Numbered from the stretch's first letter, positions 42,879 through 51,940 are shown. The stretch: 64,000 bases of DNA from CAXBES01 sp963974915 (GCA_963974915.1 CAXBES010000001.1:340430-404429), one strand, 5' to 3'. Numbers and translations are program-made. Notes: a model not told the origin generated them from the letters alone.

Positions 42879-43823
42879 ATGAAGATTTCCATTACATTTT
42901 TCTTATTAGGTAGTATTCTATTTTCTTCAATAATTGGTTGTAATAGCACGAATAAGGATGCTGATGGTGTTATTTCTTCGGAAAGTTCTTCGGAAAACAA
43001 CGATGTGAAAACCAGAAATTTAACTGAAGAGTTTAAGGGATATTGGTATGAAGGCAAAGCCGAATTAACCAGTTATACGATAGAGCAAGCACGTTATGGG
43101 GAACTTAGAGAGGGCACTGCAGTCACTATTTTTGTTACTGAAGATTTTCTACCTGAAGCTCAGGTAAAGGCAGATAATATTTCAGAAGAAAATATACCTG
43201 TGTTAAAACTAAACAGTACTAAAAATTTTCTTACCGGAATTTATCCGTACTCCATCATGACCAGCACTTTTAGTCCGTTAGAAACTGAAGATCACGCTAT
43301 AAAAGTGACGAATTCTGTTCAGGAGTGGTGTGGCCATGTGTTTGCTCAGCTCAATAATAGAAAAAAATATGAAGTTGAATCTCATTCGTATTTTCAAAAC
43401 GAAGCCGATCAATCGCTGACCTTGCCAAAAACCTGGCTCGAAAACGAATTTTGGAATTTAATTCGTATTAATCCGGAGGAACTCCCAACAGGCGAATTTG
43501 AGGTAATTCCGGCATTTGAGTATCTTAGATTGCACCATAAAGAGGTAAAAGCGTATCCTGCTATGTTAAGTTTAAAACAAGGAGATTCTTTGAGTAGTTT
43601 TAAGGTAGTATATCCCGAATTACAACGCGATCTTGTTATTTACTTTAGCAGCGATTTCCCTTACGAAATTGAAAAATGGGAAGAGACAGCGAGAAGTGGT
43701 TTTGGTGAAGATGCTAAAACGTTAACCACAACTGCCACTAAATTAAAACGCATAAAAACTGCTTATTGGCAACAAAACCAAACTAAACACGAAGTCTTGC
43801 GAGATTCTTTGGGATTAAATTAA
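42879..43823 (+). CDS. lipoprotein of unknown function
   Basis: A 314-residue protein with lipobox SSIIGCN at residues 15-21, so lipid-anchored in the envelope. A conserved-looking region KGYWYEGKAELTSYTIEQARYG follows a short Ser/Glu linker, then mixed alpha/beta sequence with tryptophan-rich stretches (VQEWCGHVF). I recognise it as a conserved flavobacterial protein without assigned function. The MscS gene starts six bases after its stop, so the two are likely co-expressed. Confidence 0.75.
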   Translation: MKISITFFLLGSILFSSIIGCNSTNKDADGVISSESSSENNDVKTRNLTEEFKGYWYEGKAELTSYTIEQARYGELREGTAVTIFVTEDFLPEAQVKADNISEENIPVLKLNSTKNFLTGIYPYSIMTSTFSPLETEDHAIKVTNSVQEWCGHVFAQLNNRKKYEVESHSYFQNEADQSLTLPKTWLENEFWNLIRINPEELPTGEFEVIPAFEYLRLHHKEVKAYPAMLSLKQGDSLSSFKVVYPELQRDLVIYFSSDFPYEIEKWEETARSGFGEDAKTLTTTATKLKRIKTAYWQQNQTKHEVLRDSLGLN

Positions 43824-43829
43824 ATATTT

Positions 43830-44399
43830 ATGTTTTTAGAAACTTACGCATGGCAATTAACCCAATCTGTAGTACATATCATTGTTTTCATGTTGCTGCG
43901 CTGGATCTTAGTGAGATTAGTAAAGCGTTTTGCCAAGAGATCGGAACGGGTGGAGCATCGCACTGGCCTTATCATTAAGTATATTGATTTTGCGACTATC
44001 TTTTTACTAATTCTCGGGTTCATTCTGATCTGGGGTGTAGATTTTAGAAACCTCGGTGTGGTAATGTCTTCGATATTTGCGGTGATCGGGATTGGTTTTT
44101 TTGCACAATGGTCTATTCTTAGTAATATCACCAGCGGAATTATTATGTTTTTTACCTTTCCTTATAAGATTGGCGACCTGATAAAGATTCATGATAAAGA
44201 ATTTCCTTACGAAGGGATCATAGAAGATATTAAAACCTTTCATATTATTATAAAGACGGTAAATAATGAAATTATCACCTATCCCAATACTATGTTACTT
44301 CAGAAAGGTGTGACCGTTATTAAACCTGATGAAATTGCCGAATATATCGCTGAGGAGGAAGACATGGATGAAAATGTTAAAGAACAGCCAATAGATTAA
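43830..44399 (+). CDS. small-conductance mechanosensitive channel (MscS family)
   Basis: A 189-residue channel with two to three membrane helices. The pore helix is GVVMSSIFAVIGIGFFAQWSILS, rich in Gly/Ala/Ser as expected, followed by the MscS beta domain GIIMFFTFPYKIGDLIKI and EGIIEDIKTFHIIIKT, then TYPNTMLLQKGV. It releases solutes during hypo-osmotic shock. It is shorter than E. coli MscS at the C terminus and ends in an acidic tail. Confidence 0.9.
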   Translation: MFLETYAWQLTQSVVHIIVFMLLRWILVRLVKRFAKRSERVEHRTGLIIKYIDFATIFLLILGFILIWGVDFRNLGVVMSSIFAVIGIGFFAQWSILSNITSGIIMFFTFPYKIGDLIKIHDKEFPYEGIIEDIKTFHIIIKTVNNEIITYPNTMLLQKGVTVIKPDEIAEYIAEEEDMDENVKEQPID

Positions 44400-44418
44400 T
44401 CTAATTTTTGAATTTGGG

Positions 44419-44426
44419 TATATTTG
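44419..44426 (+). promoter_or_regulatory. -7 promoter box before the PIG-L gene
   Basis: TATATTTG, exact TAnnTTTG match 19 bases before the ATG at 44446. Confidence 0.6.
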
Positions 44427-44445
44427 AGACTCATATCCTATACCA

Positions 44446-46944
44446 ATGCAAAAACACCTATCTACCCTACTATTTTTCGTATTTAGCTGCTCAGTTCTCC
44501 TCGCCCAACAACCCCAAAAACCAACAGCTTCAGAAATTTATCACAATCTACAAAAGTTAAACTTTTTGGGATCTACGTTGTACGTTGCAGCGCACCCTGA
44601 TGATGAAAACACCCGACTCATTTCCTATTTGGCGAATGATGTTAAAGCACGTACTGCTTACCTCTCTCTTACACGCGGTGATGGTGGTCAGAATTTAGTC
44701 GGACCTGAAATTAGAGAGCTATTAGGTGTTATAAGAACCCAGGAATTGATCGCTGCTCGTGAAACCGACGGGGGAGAACAATTATTTACTCGTGCTAATG
44801 ATTTTGGTTATTCTAAACATCCTGACGAGACTTTAGCCATTTGGAATAAAAATGAGGTCTTGAGTGATGTTGTAAGAGCGATCAGAAAATTTAAACCTGA
44901 TGTAATTGTAAACAGGTTTGATCATCGAAGTCCCGGTTCAACTCATGGGCACCATACTTCATCTGCCATGTTGAGTGTTGAGGCTTTTGATCTGGTTGAT
45001 GATGCTACAAAATATCCTGCAACGGCGAAAGAATATGGAACATGGCAACCCAAACGCTTGTTTTTCAACACTTCGTGGTGGTTCTACGGAAGTCGGGAAA
45101 AATTTGAGGCTGCAGACAAATCGAATTTAGTGGAAGTAGAAACCGGAAACTACTACCCTTCGCTCGGGCTGTCTAATGGCGAGATTGCGTCGTTAAGTAG
45201 AAGCATGCACAAATCGCAGGGTTTTGGAAGCACGGGTTCCCGAGGCAGCGAATCAGAGTATTTGGAATTATTAAAAGGAAGTCTTCCGAAGAAAAAAGGA
45301 GATATATTTGAAGGTGTCAATACCACCTGGTCCAGATTGGAAGGAGGTGCCGCGATAGGTAATATTTTAGAACAAGTAGAAAAAGATTTCAACTTTAAAG
45401 ATCCTTCGGCTAGTGTGCCTAAACTCGCTCAGGCATACCAAATGTTGTCTAAACTACCGGAAGGGCATTGGAAAAAAATAAAACTTAAAGAGCTGGAGCA
45501 GTTAATTATTGATTGCAGCGGACTCTTTCTTGAAGCGGTGGCAAATGTACAAAGTACAACGCCTAAAGGAGATGTAAAAGTCACGGTAGAAGTGATAAAC
45601 CGATCAAACGCTTCGGTTGCGTTAAATTCAATTGCCTCTTCTGTAATATCGTTCCCATCTTATTTTGCAGCTAAACCGTTACAACCTAATGTAAAACATT
45701 CCGAAGAAAGTGTAGAAAATTCTTTTTCTGCTACTAATTATAGTTCGCCCTATTGGTTAAAAGAAAAAGGCACGCTGGGTATGTATAAAGTGTCGAACAA
45801 GGATCTAATTGGTTTGCCTGAGCAGACAGATCAATTTCCGGTTACTTTTCATCTAACCGTTGAAGGGATACAATTTCCGGTTACCAGAAATATTGTGTAT
45901 AAATTTAATGATCCGGTTCATGGAGAGGTCTATCAGCCTTTTGAGGTACTCCCCGATGTAACTGCGACCATTGCCGAAAAGGTTATCATTTTTTCTTCGG
46001 AAACGGCTCAAAATATTCCTGTGAAAGTACGTGCCGGGAGGGATAATGTAAATGGTACGGTTACCTTACAACACCCGGAAGGTTGGATTGTGAGTCCGAC
46101 ACAACACACTTTCAACATAACGCGTGCAGGTGATGAGGAGACTGTAGTGTTTAGAGTACAGCCCCCTAGCGAACAAAGTGAAGGATATTTAAGGCCTTTG
46201 CTGCATATTGGAGACGTTTTTTACGATAAGGAACTGGTAACGATAGACTATGAGCATATTCCATTTCAGAGTGTTTTATTGCCTTCGGAGGCTAAGGTTG
46301 TACGAATAAATATTGAGAAGAAAGGTACTGAAATTGGTTATATAAACGGTGCCGGAGATGCCATTCCGGAGAGTTTGAAGCAAATTGGTTATCGTGTTAC
46401 TACAATAATTCCTTCGGAAATTACTTCGGAAAGCCTACAGCAGTTTGATGCCATCGTTGTTGGAATAAGGGCGTATAACACCATCCCCGAATTAGAGTTT
46501 AAACAATCGGTTTTAAATGATTATGTAAAGGATGGCGGCACGTTGTTGCTTCAGTATAATACGAGTCATAGGCTGGTAACTGAAGACATTGCTCCTTTTC
46601 CTTTAAAGCTATCAAGAGATCGTGTAACCGATGAATTTTCCGAAGTAAAACTATTAGAGCCAAAACATCCTGTATTAAATCAACCCAATAAAATAACACA
46701 AAATGATTTTGACGGGTGGGTTCAGGAGCGCGGATTATACTTCCCCGGGGAGTGGTCAAGTGATTTTACACCCATTTTGGGAATGAACGATAAGGGTGCA
46801 GAACTTACAAAAGGCTCGTTATTAGTTGCGAAGCATGGGAAAGGATATTATATTTATACGGGGCTTAGTTTTTTCAGGGAATTACCTGCAGGAGTTCCCG
46901 GTGCCTATAGATTGTTTGCCAATTTATTATCGGTAGGGAAATAG
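44446..46944 (+). CDS. exported PIG-L family deacetylase with C-terminal extension
   Basis: An 832-residue protein with a signal peptide (LSTLLFFVFSCSVLLAQ). Residues about 35-250 are a PIG-L/LmbE deacetylase domain: zinc motif AAHPDDEN and the third ligand region STHGHHTSS. Such enzymes remove N-acetyl groups from sugars. The middle is beta-sandwich-like. The C-terminal 200 residues (LQQFDAIVVGIRAYNTIPEL, then YVKDGGTLLLQYNT) resemble a ThuA/GATase-like sugar-binding fold. It is followed by a small membrane protein and a symporter, so it may process a sugar taken up by that transporter. Confidence 0.85.
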   Translation: MQKHLSTLLFFVFSCSVLLAQQPQKPTASEIYHNLQKLNFLGSTLYVAAHPDDENTRLISYLANDVKARTAYLSLTRGDGGQNLVGPEIRELLGVIRTQELIAARETDGGEQLFTRANDFGYSKHPDETLAIWNKNEVLSDVVRAIRKFKPDVIVNRFDHRSPGSTHGHHTSSAMLSVEAFDLVDDATKYPATAKEYGTWQPKRLFFNTSWWFYGSREKFEAADKSNLVEVETGNYYPSLGLSNGEIASLSRSMHKSQGFGSTGSRGSESEYLELLKGSLPKKKGDIFEGVNTTWSRLEGGAAIGNILEQVEKDFNFKDPSASVPKLAQAYQMLSKLPEGHWKKIKLKELEQLIIDCSGLFLEAVANVQSTTPKGDVKVTVEVINRSNASVALNSIASSVISFPSYFAAKPLQPNVKHSEESVENSFSATNYSSPYWLKEKGTLGMYKVSNKDLIGLPEQTDQFPVTFHLTVEGIQFPVTRNIVYKFNDPVHGEVYQPFEVLPDVTATIAEKVIIFSSETAQNIPVKVRAGRDNVNGTVTLQHPEGWIVSPTQHTFNITRAGDEETVVFRVQPPSEQSEGYLRPLLHIGDVFYDKELVTIDYEHIPFQSVLLPSEAKVVRINIEKKGTEIGYINGAGDAIPESLKQIGYRVTTIIPSEITSESLQQFDAIVVGIRAYNTIPELEFKQSVLNDYVKDGGTLLLQYNTSHRLVTEDIAPFPLKLSRDRVTDEFSEVKLLEPKHPVLNQPNKITQNDFDGWVQERGLYFPGEWSSDFTPILGMNDKGAELTKGSLLVAKHGKGYYIYTGLSFFRELPAGVPGAYRLFANLLSVGK

Positions 46945-46979
46945 AGATTAATTTAAATAGTCGCAAAAGCGAACAAAGA

Positions 46980-47108
46980 ATGGAAAACGATTCGGTTGTA
47001 GAACAAGTTAGGGATAAATTTGTCTGGAAAGGCAAATACACATTGGTTTTAGTGGTGAATTCGATTTATATAGTTCTGTTCTATTTTTTAATGCAAACCT
47101 ACGCTTAA
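46980..47108 (+). CDS. tiny membrane protein upstream of the symporter (42 aa)
   Basis: Reads MENDSVVEQVRDKFVWKGKY and then a single hydrophobic helix ending FLMQTYA. The stop is one base before the symporter ATG at 47110. The arrangement of a one-helix protein directly before a sodium:solute symporter recurs in Bacteroidota, so it is probably an accessory subunit. It is too short for confident family assignment. Confidence 0.62.
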   Translation: MENDSVVEQVRDKFVWKGKYTLVLVVNSIYIVLFYFLMQTYA

Positions 47109-47109
47109 T

Positions 47110-48795
47110 ATGGGGCAAATAGACTGGATCATTTTAATAGGTGCTTTACTTTTTATTGTACTCTACGGAACGTATAAATCTCGAGGAAGCAAGAATGTAA
47201 CCGATTATTTGAAATCGGGTAACGATTCCAGGTGGTGGACGATTGGATTGAGTGTGATGGCGACACAAGCGAGCGCTATTACCTTTTTATCTACTCCGGG
47301 ACAGGCTTTTCACGACGGAATGGGATTTGTGCAGTTCTACTTCGGACTGCCTATTGCGATGGTAGTGATCTGTTTAGTCTTTATTCCTATTTATCATAAA
47401 CTGAAGGTTTTTACTGCTTACGAGTATTTAGAAACTAGATTTGACCTAAAGACCAGGACGCTTACTGCGATATTGTTTTTAATTCAGCGGGGGTTAGCGG
47501 CGGGGATTACAATTTTTGCACCATCCATAATACTTTCGGCGGTTTTGGGTTGGAATTTGATTCATTTAAATATAATTATTGGGATCCTTGTAATTATTTA
47601 CACCGTTAGTGGTGGTACTAAGGCGGTGAGTGTCACACAGAAGCAGCAGATGGGGATTATTTTTGCCGGGATGCTCTTTGCTTTTTTGATGATTTTAAAT
47701 TATCTCCCCTTAGATATTACTTTTACGAAAGCCCTGGAAATTGCCGGCGCAAATGGGAAGATGGAGGTGTTAGATTTCTCTTTCGATTTTGAGAATCGCT
47801 ACACCTTTTGGAGTGGTATTATTGGCGGTGGGTTTTTGGCCCTCTCCTATTTTGGTACAGATCAGAGTCAGGTGCAACGTTACCTATCCGGCAGATCTGT
47901 GAAGGAGAGTCAGAGAGGGTTAATATTCAACGGACTTTTAAAGGTTCCGATGCAGTTTTTCATACTTCTTGTGGGGGTCATGGTATTTGTTTTTTATCAG
48001 TTTAACAGTTCGCCGTTACATTTCAATCCTTCTGCTGTTAAAGATGTTATGGCTTCGGAATACGCTTCAGATTATAAGGCTTTAGAAACTGAAAAAAGGG
48101 CATTAGAGAAGGAAATTGAAACCAAGCAAATTACTTATGCTACGGCTGAAGCCTCTACGGAAAAGGAGGCGTTATTAGCCGAAATAGTGGCTTTAAATAC
48201 TTCCGAAGAAAATCTAAGAGAACGTTCGAAGACGTTGATCAAGCAGGCTAATCCGGAGGCTGAAACGAATGATAAGGATTATGTTTTTATACATTTTATA
48301 TTGAACAATTTGCCGAGAGGGTTAATTGGGTTGTTATTGGCTGTGATTTTGAGTGCGGCTATGTCTTCTACTGCTTCGGAGTTGAATGCTTTGGGATCAA
48401 CTACGGCTATGGATCTATACAGTAGGAACGTAAAAGTTAAATCGGACAAGCATTATCTAAACGCTTCCAAGTGGTTTACACTGTTATGGGGCTTGATTGC
48501 GATTGGAGTTGCTTGTGTTGCTAATTTGTTCGATAATTTGATACAGTTAGTAAATATTATTGGTTCTATATTCTATGGGAATGTTTTGGGGATCTTTTTG
48601 CTTGCCTTTTTTATTAAGTATGTGAAGAGTAAGGCGGTATTTATTGCTGCGTTGATAACACAGATAATTGTAATTTACATTTGGTGGATCGATTTGATGC
48701 CTTATTTGTGGTTAAATGTTGCCGGATGCCTTTTAGTGATGGGGATCGCTGCGGTGCTTCAGGTGGTTTTCAATGCTGGTGAACGGAATGAATAG
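47110..48795 (+). CDS. sodium:solute symporter family transporter
   Basis: A 561-residue membrane protein with about thirteen hydrophobic segments, the SSS (LeuT-fold) arrangement. The sodium site region is visible as MATQASAITFLSTPGQAF, and GTDQSQVQRYLS is the conserved loop. An insert at about residues 318-390 is a charged coiled coil (ETEKRALEKEIETKQ) between two membrane helices, typical of this flavobacterial subgroup. The substrate is likely a sugar, sialic acid or similar organic solute. The preceding tiny membrane gene is almost contiguous. Confidence 0.9.
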   Translation: MGQIDWIILIGALLFIVLYGTYKSRGSKNVTDYLKSGNDSRWWTIGLSVMATQASAITFLSTPGQAFHDGMGFVQFYFGLPIAMVVICLVFIPIYHKLKVFTAYEYLETRFDLKTRTLTAILFLIQRGLAAGITIFAPSIILSAVLGWNLIHLNIIIGILVIIYTVSGGTKAVSVTQKQQMGIIFAGMLFAFLMILNYLPLDITFTKALEIAGANGKMEVLDFSFDFENRYTFWSGIIGGGFLALSYFGTDQSQVQRYLSGRSVKESQRGLIFNGLLKVPMQFFILLVGVMVFVFYQFNSSPLHFNPSAVKDVMASEYASDYKALETEKRALEKEIETKQITYATAEASTEKEALLAEIVALNTSEENLRERSKTLIKQANPEAETNDKDYVFIHFILNNLPRGLIGLLLAVILSAAMSSTASELNALGSTTAMDLYSRNVKVKSDKHYLNASKWFTLLWGLIAIGVACVANLFDNLIQLVNIIGSIFYGNVLGIFLLAFFIKYVKSKAVFIAALITQIIVIYIWWIDLMPYLWLNVAGCLLVMGIAAVLQVVFNAGERNE

Positions 48796-48801
48796 GGAGC
48801 A

Positions 48802-49176
48802 TTAGTAGCGTTTTCTAACGATTAGAATTTCGTCTGTAGAAAAGGACATCCATCCGAAATCGTACACCCAGTGATAGGTTTTCCCTTTTGAATTTGTGTA
48901 AAGGTGAGTAAGGTAGTTAAATCGGAATTTCTTTTTTTCGAGTATTACTCTTGGTATTTTCTTTTGGGACAGGTTTTTCCCCATGATCTCTAACAGTATC
49001 GATCTGTTTCTATGTAGGATAAGGTCAATTTCTTTTGCGGCTATATTTGTGACTCTTCTGAGGTTAACGTGATAGTAGTTTTTACATCGTACCGAGCAGA
49101 AGATCTTATCTTTTCTCCCGTAGAGTTTTTTACTACATATTTTGCATTTTTTTGGACTATGAGGTACAGTATTCAT
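48802..49176 (-). CDS. zinc-ribbon protein next to the cassette recombinase
   Basis: A 124-residue protein. Residues 9-32 hold a compact metal site CKICSKKLYGRKDKIFC followed by CKNYYH (C-x2-C...C-x3-C pattern). A basic middle region (RRVTNIAAKEIDLILHRNRSILLEIMGKNLS) looks helical and could bind nucleic acid, and the C terminus is aromatic-rich. It is divergent from the tyrosine recombinase with 126 bases between the starts, and it lies at the border of the cassette region. It could regulate the recombinase or be a bystander. Confidence 0.68.
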   Translation of the reverse strand: MNTVPHSPKKCKICSKKLYGRKDKIFCSVRCKNYYHVNLRRVTNIAAKEIDLILHRNRSILLEIMGKNLSQKKIPRVILEKKKFRFNYLTHLYTNSKGKTYHWVYDFGWMSFSTDEILIVRKRY

Positions 49177-49302
49177 CTGACATTGGGTATGATTCGTTTC
49201 TAACGGTTAATATACCTATAATTTTGATATTTAACCCCTTAGGATCTGTAATTTGTTGTATTTTACATATTCATGGTAGTATGATTCTTAATTTCATTTA
49301 TT

Positions 49303-50487
49303 ATGCAAACACTTACGCTTTATAAAAAGATCCAGTTTGGAATGGGTTGTATAAGTATTGACCACCACTCTAGTCAGAAGGCCTATAATCTACTTTCAAA
49401 AATTAAATGTGTCAACTGGTGCCAAACAGATACTAGATTCTTTGTTTATTATATTGACATGAGCGTTTTTCAGCTTATTGATACTTTGCAAGAGTTCGGT
49501 TTCAATTCTGAATCAGACGAATTCGATATTGATTCATTAAAGTTAAATTCCAGGAATAGTATTAAAAATCGCAGAAATCTTTCCGAAGTACAAAAAAATA
49601 CTATTAGAAACTACGTTAAATATTTGCGGGGGCAGCGACTGGCAAAAAGTACCGTAAGGTCTTATTTCACTTTTATAGCCGATTTTATACAATTTATCTG
49701 TGAAAAACCTATTGTTGATATTGACAACAAGGATATTAGACTATTTATTGAGCATCAAGTTAAAAAGCGTTGTTATTCGATTAGTTCTCATCGGCAATTA
49801 ATAAGTGCATTGAAGCATTTCGGTGAGTTTTACTCGGAAAGTAATATTAAAGTAGAAGAATTGCAACGGCCCTACAAATCGAAATATTTACCAACAGTAT
49901 TGAGCAAGCAGGAAGTGATTGATCTACTAAGAGCTACCCGAAATATAAAACACCGAGTAATTTTAGCATTATTATATTCTTCCGGTCTTAGAATAGGTGA
50001 ACTTATTACGCTACGTTTACACGATATTGATATTGATAGAAGACAGATATTTGTAAGGAATGGTAAGGGAAGAAAGGATCGATTCGTTATCTTGGCCGAA
50101 AGTTTTATTCCATTATTTCATAATTATTACACAAGCTATAGGCCAAAATTTTTTGTTATTGAGGGGTCTAATGGCGGTATGTATAGTGATGGTAGCGTAC
50201 GTAATTTTTTAAAACGCTCGTGTGAAGCGGCCAGAATAACTAAGCGAGTCACGCCACATACATTAAGACATAGTTATGCCACTCATTTAATAGAAAATGG
50301 TGTTGGGTTAAGACATGTTCAAGCGCTTCTGGGTCATGCCAAGCCTGAGACCACTATGATTTATACGCATGTTGCTAAAAAAGATCTTTTGAAAATTAGT
50401 AGTCCGTTAGACAGTACATTTCAGGAACTATCGCAATCGGATAAAATTCATACTCAGTTATTTTTATCGGAGAACATTAGCGGATAA
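49303..50487 (+). CDS. tyrosine recombinase (non-IntI), presumed integrase of the cassette array
   Basis: A 394-residue site-specific recombinase. Residues 1-95 are an extra N-terminal domain (KIKCVNWCQTDTRFFVYYI region) seen in some Bacteroidota recombinases; 95-185 is the SAM-like core-binding domain; 195-370 is the catalytic domain with R230 (SGLRIGEL), K255/K258 (GKGRKDR), H319 and R322 (HTLRHSYATHL), H345 (LLGHAKPETT) and nucleophile Y354 (MIYTHV). Between residues 285 and 318 the chain lacks the extra patch that defines integron IntI proteins. It reads in the same direction as the cassettes, unlike most IntI genes, and the array begins 28 bases after its stop. The link to the array rests on position and site structure. 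Confidence 0.85.
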   Translation: MQTLTLYKKIQFGMGCISIDHHSSQKAYNLLSKIKCVNWCQTDTRFFVYYIDMSVFQLIDTLQEFGFNSESDEFDIDSLKLNSRNSIKNRRNLSEVQKNTIRNYVKYLRGQRLAKSTVRSYFTFIADFIQFICEKPIVDIDNKDIRLFIEHQVKKRCYSISSHRQLISALKHFGEFYSESNIKVEELQRPYKSKYLPTVLSKQEVIDLLRATRNIKHRVILALLYSSGLRIGELITLRLHDIDIDRRQIFVRNGKGRKDRFVILAESFIPLFHNYYTSYRPKFFVIEGSNGGMYSDGSVRNFLKRSCEAARITKRVTPHTLRHSYATHLIENGVGLRHVQALLGHAKPETTMIYTHVAKKDLLKISSPLDSTFQELSQSDKIHTQLFLSENISG

Positions 50488-50492
50488 AAATG

Positions 50493-50500
50493 TATTTTTG
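50493..50500 (+). promoter_or_regulatory. candidate cassette promoter (Pc-like)
   Basis: TATTTTTG matches TAnnTTTG and lies between the recombinase stop and the first cassette, pointing into the array. This is the position of Pc in integrons. No clear -33 TTG was found at the best spacing. Confidence 0.45.
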
Positions 50501-50524
50501 TTTTGATATAACCAGTTGCCACAC
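50501..50524 (+). other. attI-like site
   Basis: Insertion point of cassette 1: GATATAACCA precedes GTTGCCACAC (50515-50524). Unlike the downstream sites there is no large palindrome on the left, as expected for a primary attI site. The 10-base block GTTGCCACAC belongs to cassette 1, since its complement closes that cassette. Confidence 0.55.
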
Positions 50525-50544
50525 ATTAAAAAAAACATACGCCT

Positions 50545-51627
50545 ATGAGTTATTTTAGCGACGAAGACTATAGCGAAGACGAAAGACGAAATAATGCCTA
50601 TCAAGCTGTTAATGCTGTTAGAGAAGCTGTCAGTCTTGCTAAAAGAGCACATCAGCCAATTACTTATGAACAAACATTGGATTTAATTAATGACCTAAAT
50701 CCTGAACTGTACGAAGAGGTTACAACACTTCTCGCTCGGAAAAATGAAAGTGATTGGGTAAAGTACTTTAAAGAAAAGGCTCTTGCCAAATCAACCGAAG
50801 AGAAAGAAGTGAGTCCAGTTGAATTAATTGAGGAGGAACTTGCTGAATTGGAGGAAATCGTTGAAATAGATAAATCAAAACGATTTTTGAACAAACGGAT
50901 TTTTGACTATAAAAACGCTCTTGAATATTTTCAACCGAGAAAAGTTTCAGAACATAAAATATTAAATGCCGATTTCTATTTGGCTGAAAGACCTTCTTTT
51001 AAGATTTCGGAAACCTTATATGAAAGCGAGGAATTTAAAGATTATAAACTTTCAAATAATAAAGTTTTAAGATTAAGACTACTTCATCCCGACAAACCAG
51101 AGCATATAATCGGAGCTGACTTAATTTATGAGCAATTTAATCTAAAGACAAACCAAGCAAGATTTTTAGTGCTTCAGTACAAAACTTGGAATACTAAAAG
51201 TCTTAATTTATCAAGTGGTAATATCGGAGCCCAATTTGAAAAACTTGATAAGAATTTATGCAAATCAGGTTATTGTTCTAATTATGAAGGTAAAAAAGCA
51301 ACTGGTGGATACCGATTTCCATTTTGCTCTGCATTTTTAAGACCAACATCATATATTGCATCAGCAGACAGTAAATTAGTTAGTACCGGAATCCACGTTC
51401 CAATATGCGAAGTACTGAAAATTAAGGAAACAGAAAAATCCTTAACTTCAAAAAACGTAAAAGGAAAAGCTGTTAGTTATAAAATATTTGATGAGTTGTA
51501 TGTAGAAAATATGTTAGGTTCAAGATGGCTGACTTTTGACGAATTAAAGGAATTTTACGAATCAAAAGATTTATTAAGCTATCAAGACAGAATTAGAGTT
51601 CACGCTCAAGAAGTAACACCTGATTAA
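50545..51627 (+). CDS. cassette 1: unknown protein with possible PD-(D/E)xK nuclease core
   Basis: A 360-residue soluble protein. Residues 1-115 are acidic and helical (VELIEEELAELEEIVEID). The centre contains GADLIYEQFN with D192, then FLVLQYKTW with Q211 and K213, an arrangement like the D...(E/Q)xK core of restriction-endonuclease-fold proteins. Two cysteines lie near 239-244 (CKSGYC) and another in RFPFCSAF. I do not recognise the family; a defence role is a guess from the fold pattern and the cassette setting. It starts 30 bases after the attI-like junction, so the Pc-like box can drive it directly. Confidence 0.65.
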   Translation: MSYFSDEDYSEDERRNNAYQAVNAVREAVSLAKRAHQPITYEQTLDLINDLNPELYEEVTTLLARKNESDWVKYFKEKALAKSTEEKEVSPVELIEEELAELEEIVEIDKSKRFLNKRIFDYKNALEYFQPRKVSEHKILNADFYLAERPSFKISETLYESEEFKDYKLSNNKVLRLRLLHPDKPEHIIGADLIYEQFNLKTNQARFLVLQYKTWNTKSLNLSSGNIGAQFEKLDKNLCKSGYCSNYEGKKATGGYRFPFCSAFLRPTSYIASADSKLVSTGIHVPICEVLKIKETEKSLTSKNVKGKAVSYKIFDELYVENMLGSRWLTFDELKEFYESKDLLSYQDRIRVHAQEVTPD

Positions 51628-51633
51628 AAAAAC

Positions 51634-51771
51634 GTGTGGCAACACCGTGTATAATTCATTGCTAGTACTCGCCTACTTACGAAAATCCTCGCGGATTTTC
51701 TATTCGGTTTGTATTTGCTAATTTAGTTGCTGAAACACGCAACGAAATCATACACAAACACGTTATCTGCG
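51634..51771 (+). repeat. attC-like site 1
   Basis: Left block GTGTGGCAAC (complement of cassette 1 start) and right block GTTATCTGCG (start of cassette 2). Arms GTGTATAATTCATTGC and GCAACGAAATCATACAC pair imperfectly. An inner perfect hairpin GAAAATCC/GGATTTTC lies at 51681-51700. Confidence 0.8.
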
Positions 51772-51869
51772 ATAACCTCAACCTCAACCAGACACGAAGT
51801 GCCTGTGAATGAGGATTCGCATACGTGAAACGAAACACCGTAAAACGGAATTTCATCTGTTCCACTAAT

Positions 51870-51905
51870 CGCAGATAACGAAGGGGAATATCAAAAAAAG
51901 AACCC
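51870..51905 (-). repeat. inverted, internally deleted copy of attC-like site 2
   Basis: CGCAGATAAC at 51870-51879 repeats the closing block of cassette 2. It runs into GAAGGGGAATAT, the complement of the right arm of site 2 (near 52652-52663), and then AAAAAAAGAACCC, the complement of its left loop (near 52565-52577). The two pieces are adjacent here but about 75 bases apart in the intact site. Confidence 0.65.
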
Positions 51906-51940
51906 TGCAATGCTTCGCATTGGCTTAAATTTTTAATATT

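Noticed and set aside
49303..50487. Prophage or ICE integrase at a tRNA
   Set aside because: No tRNA gene is visible nearby and no phage or conjugation genes follow; the downstream region is a cassette array.
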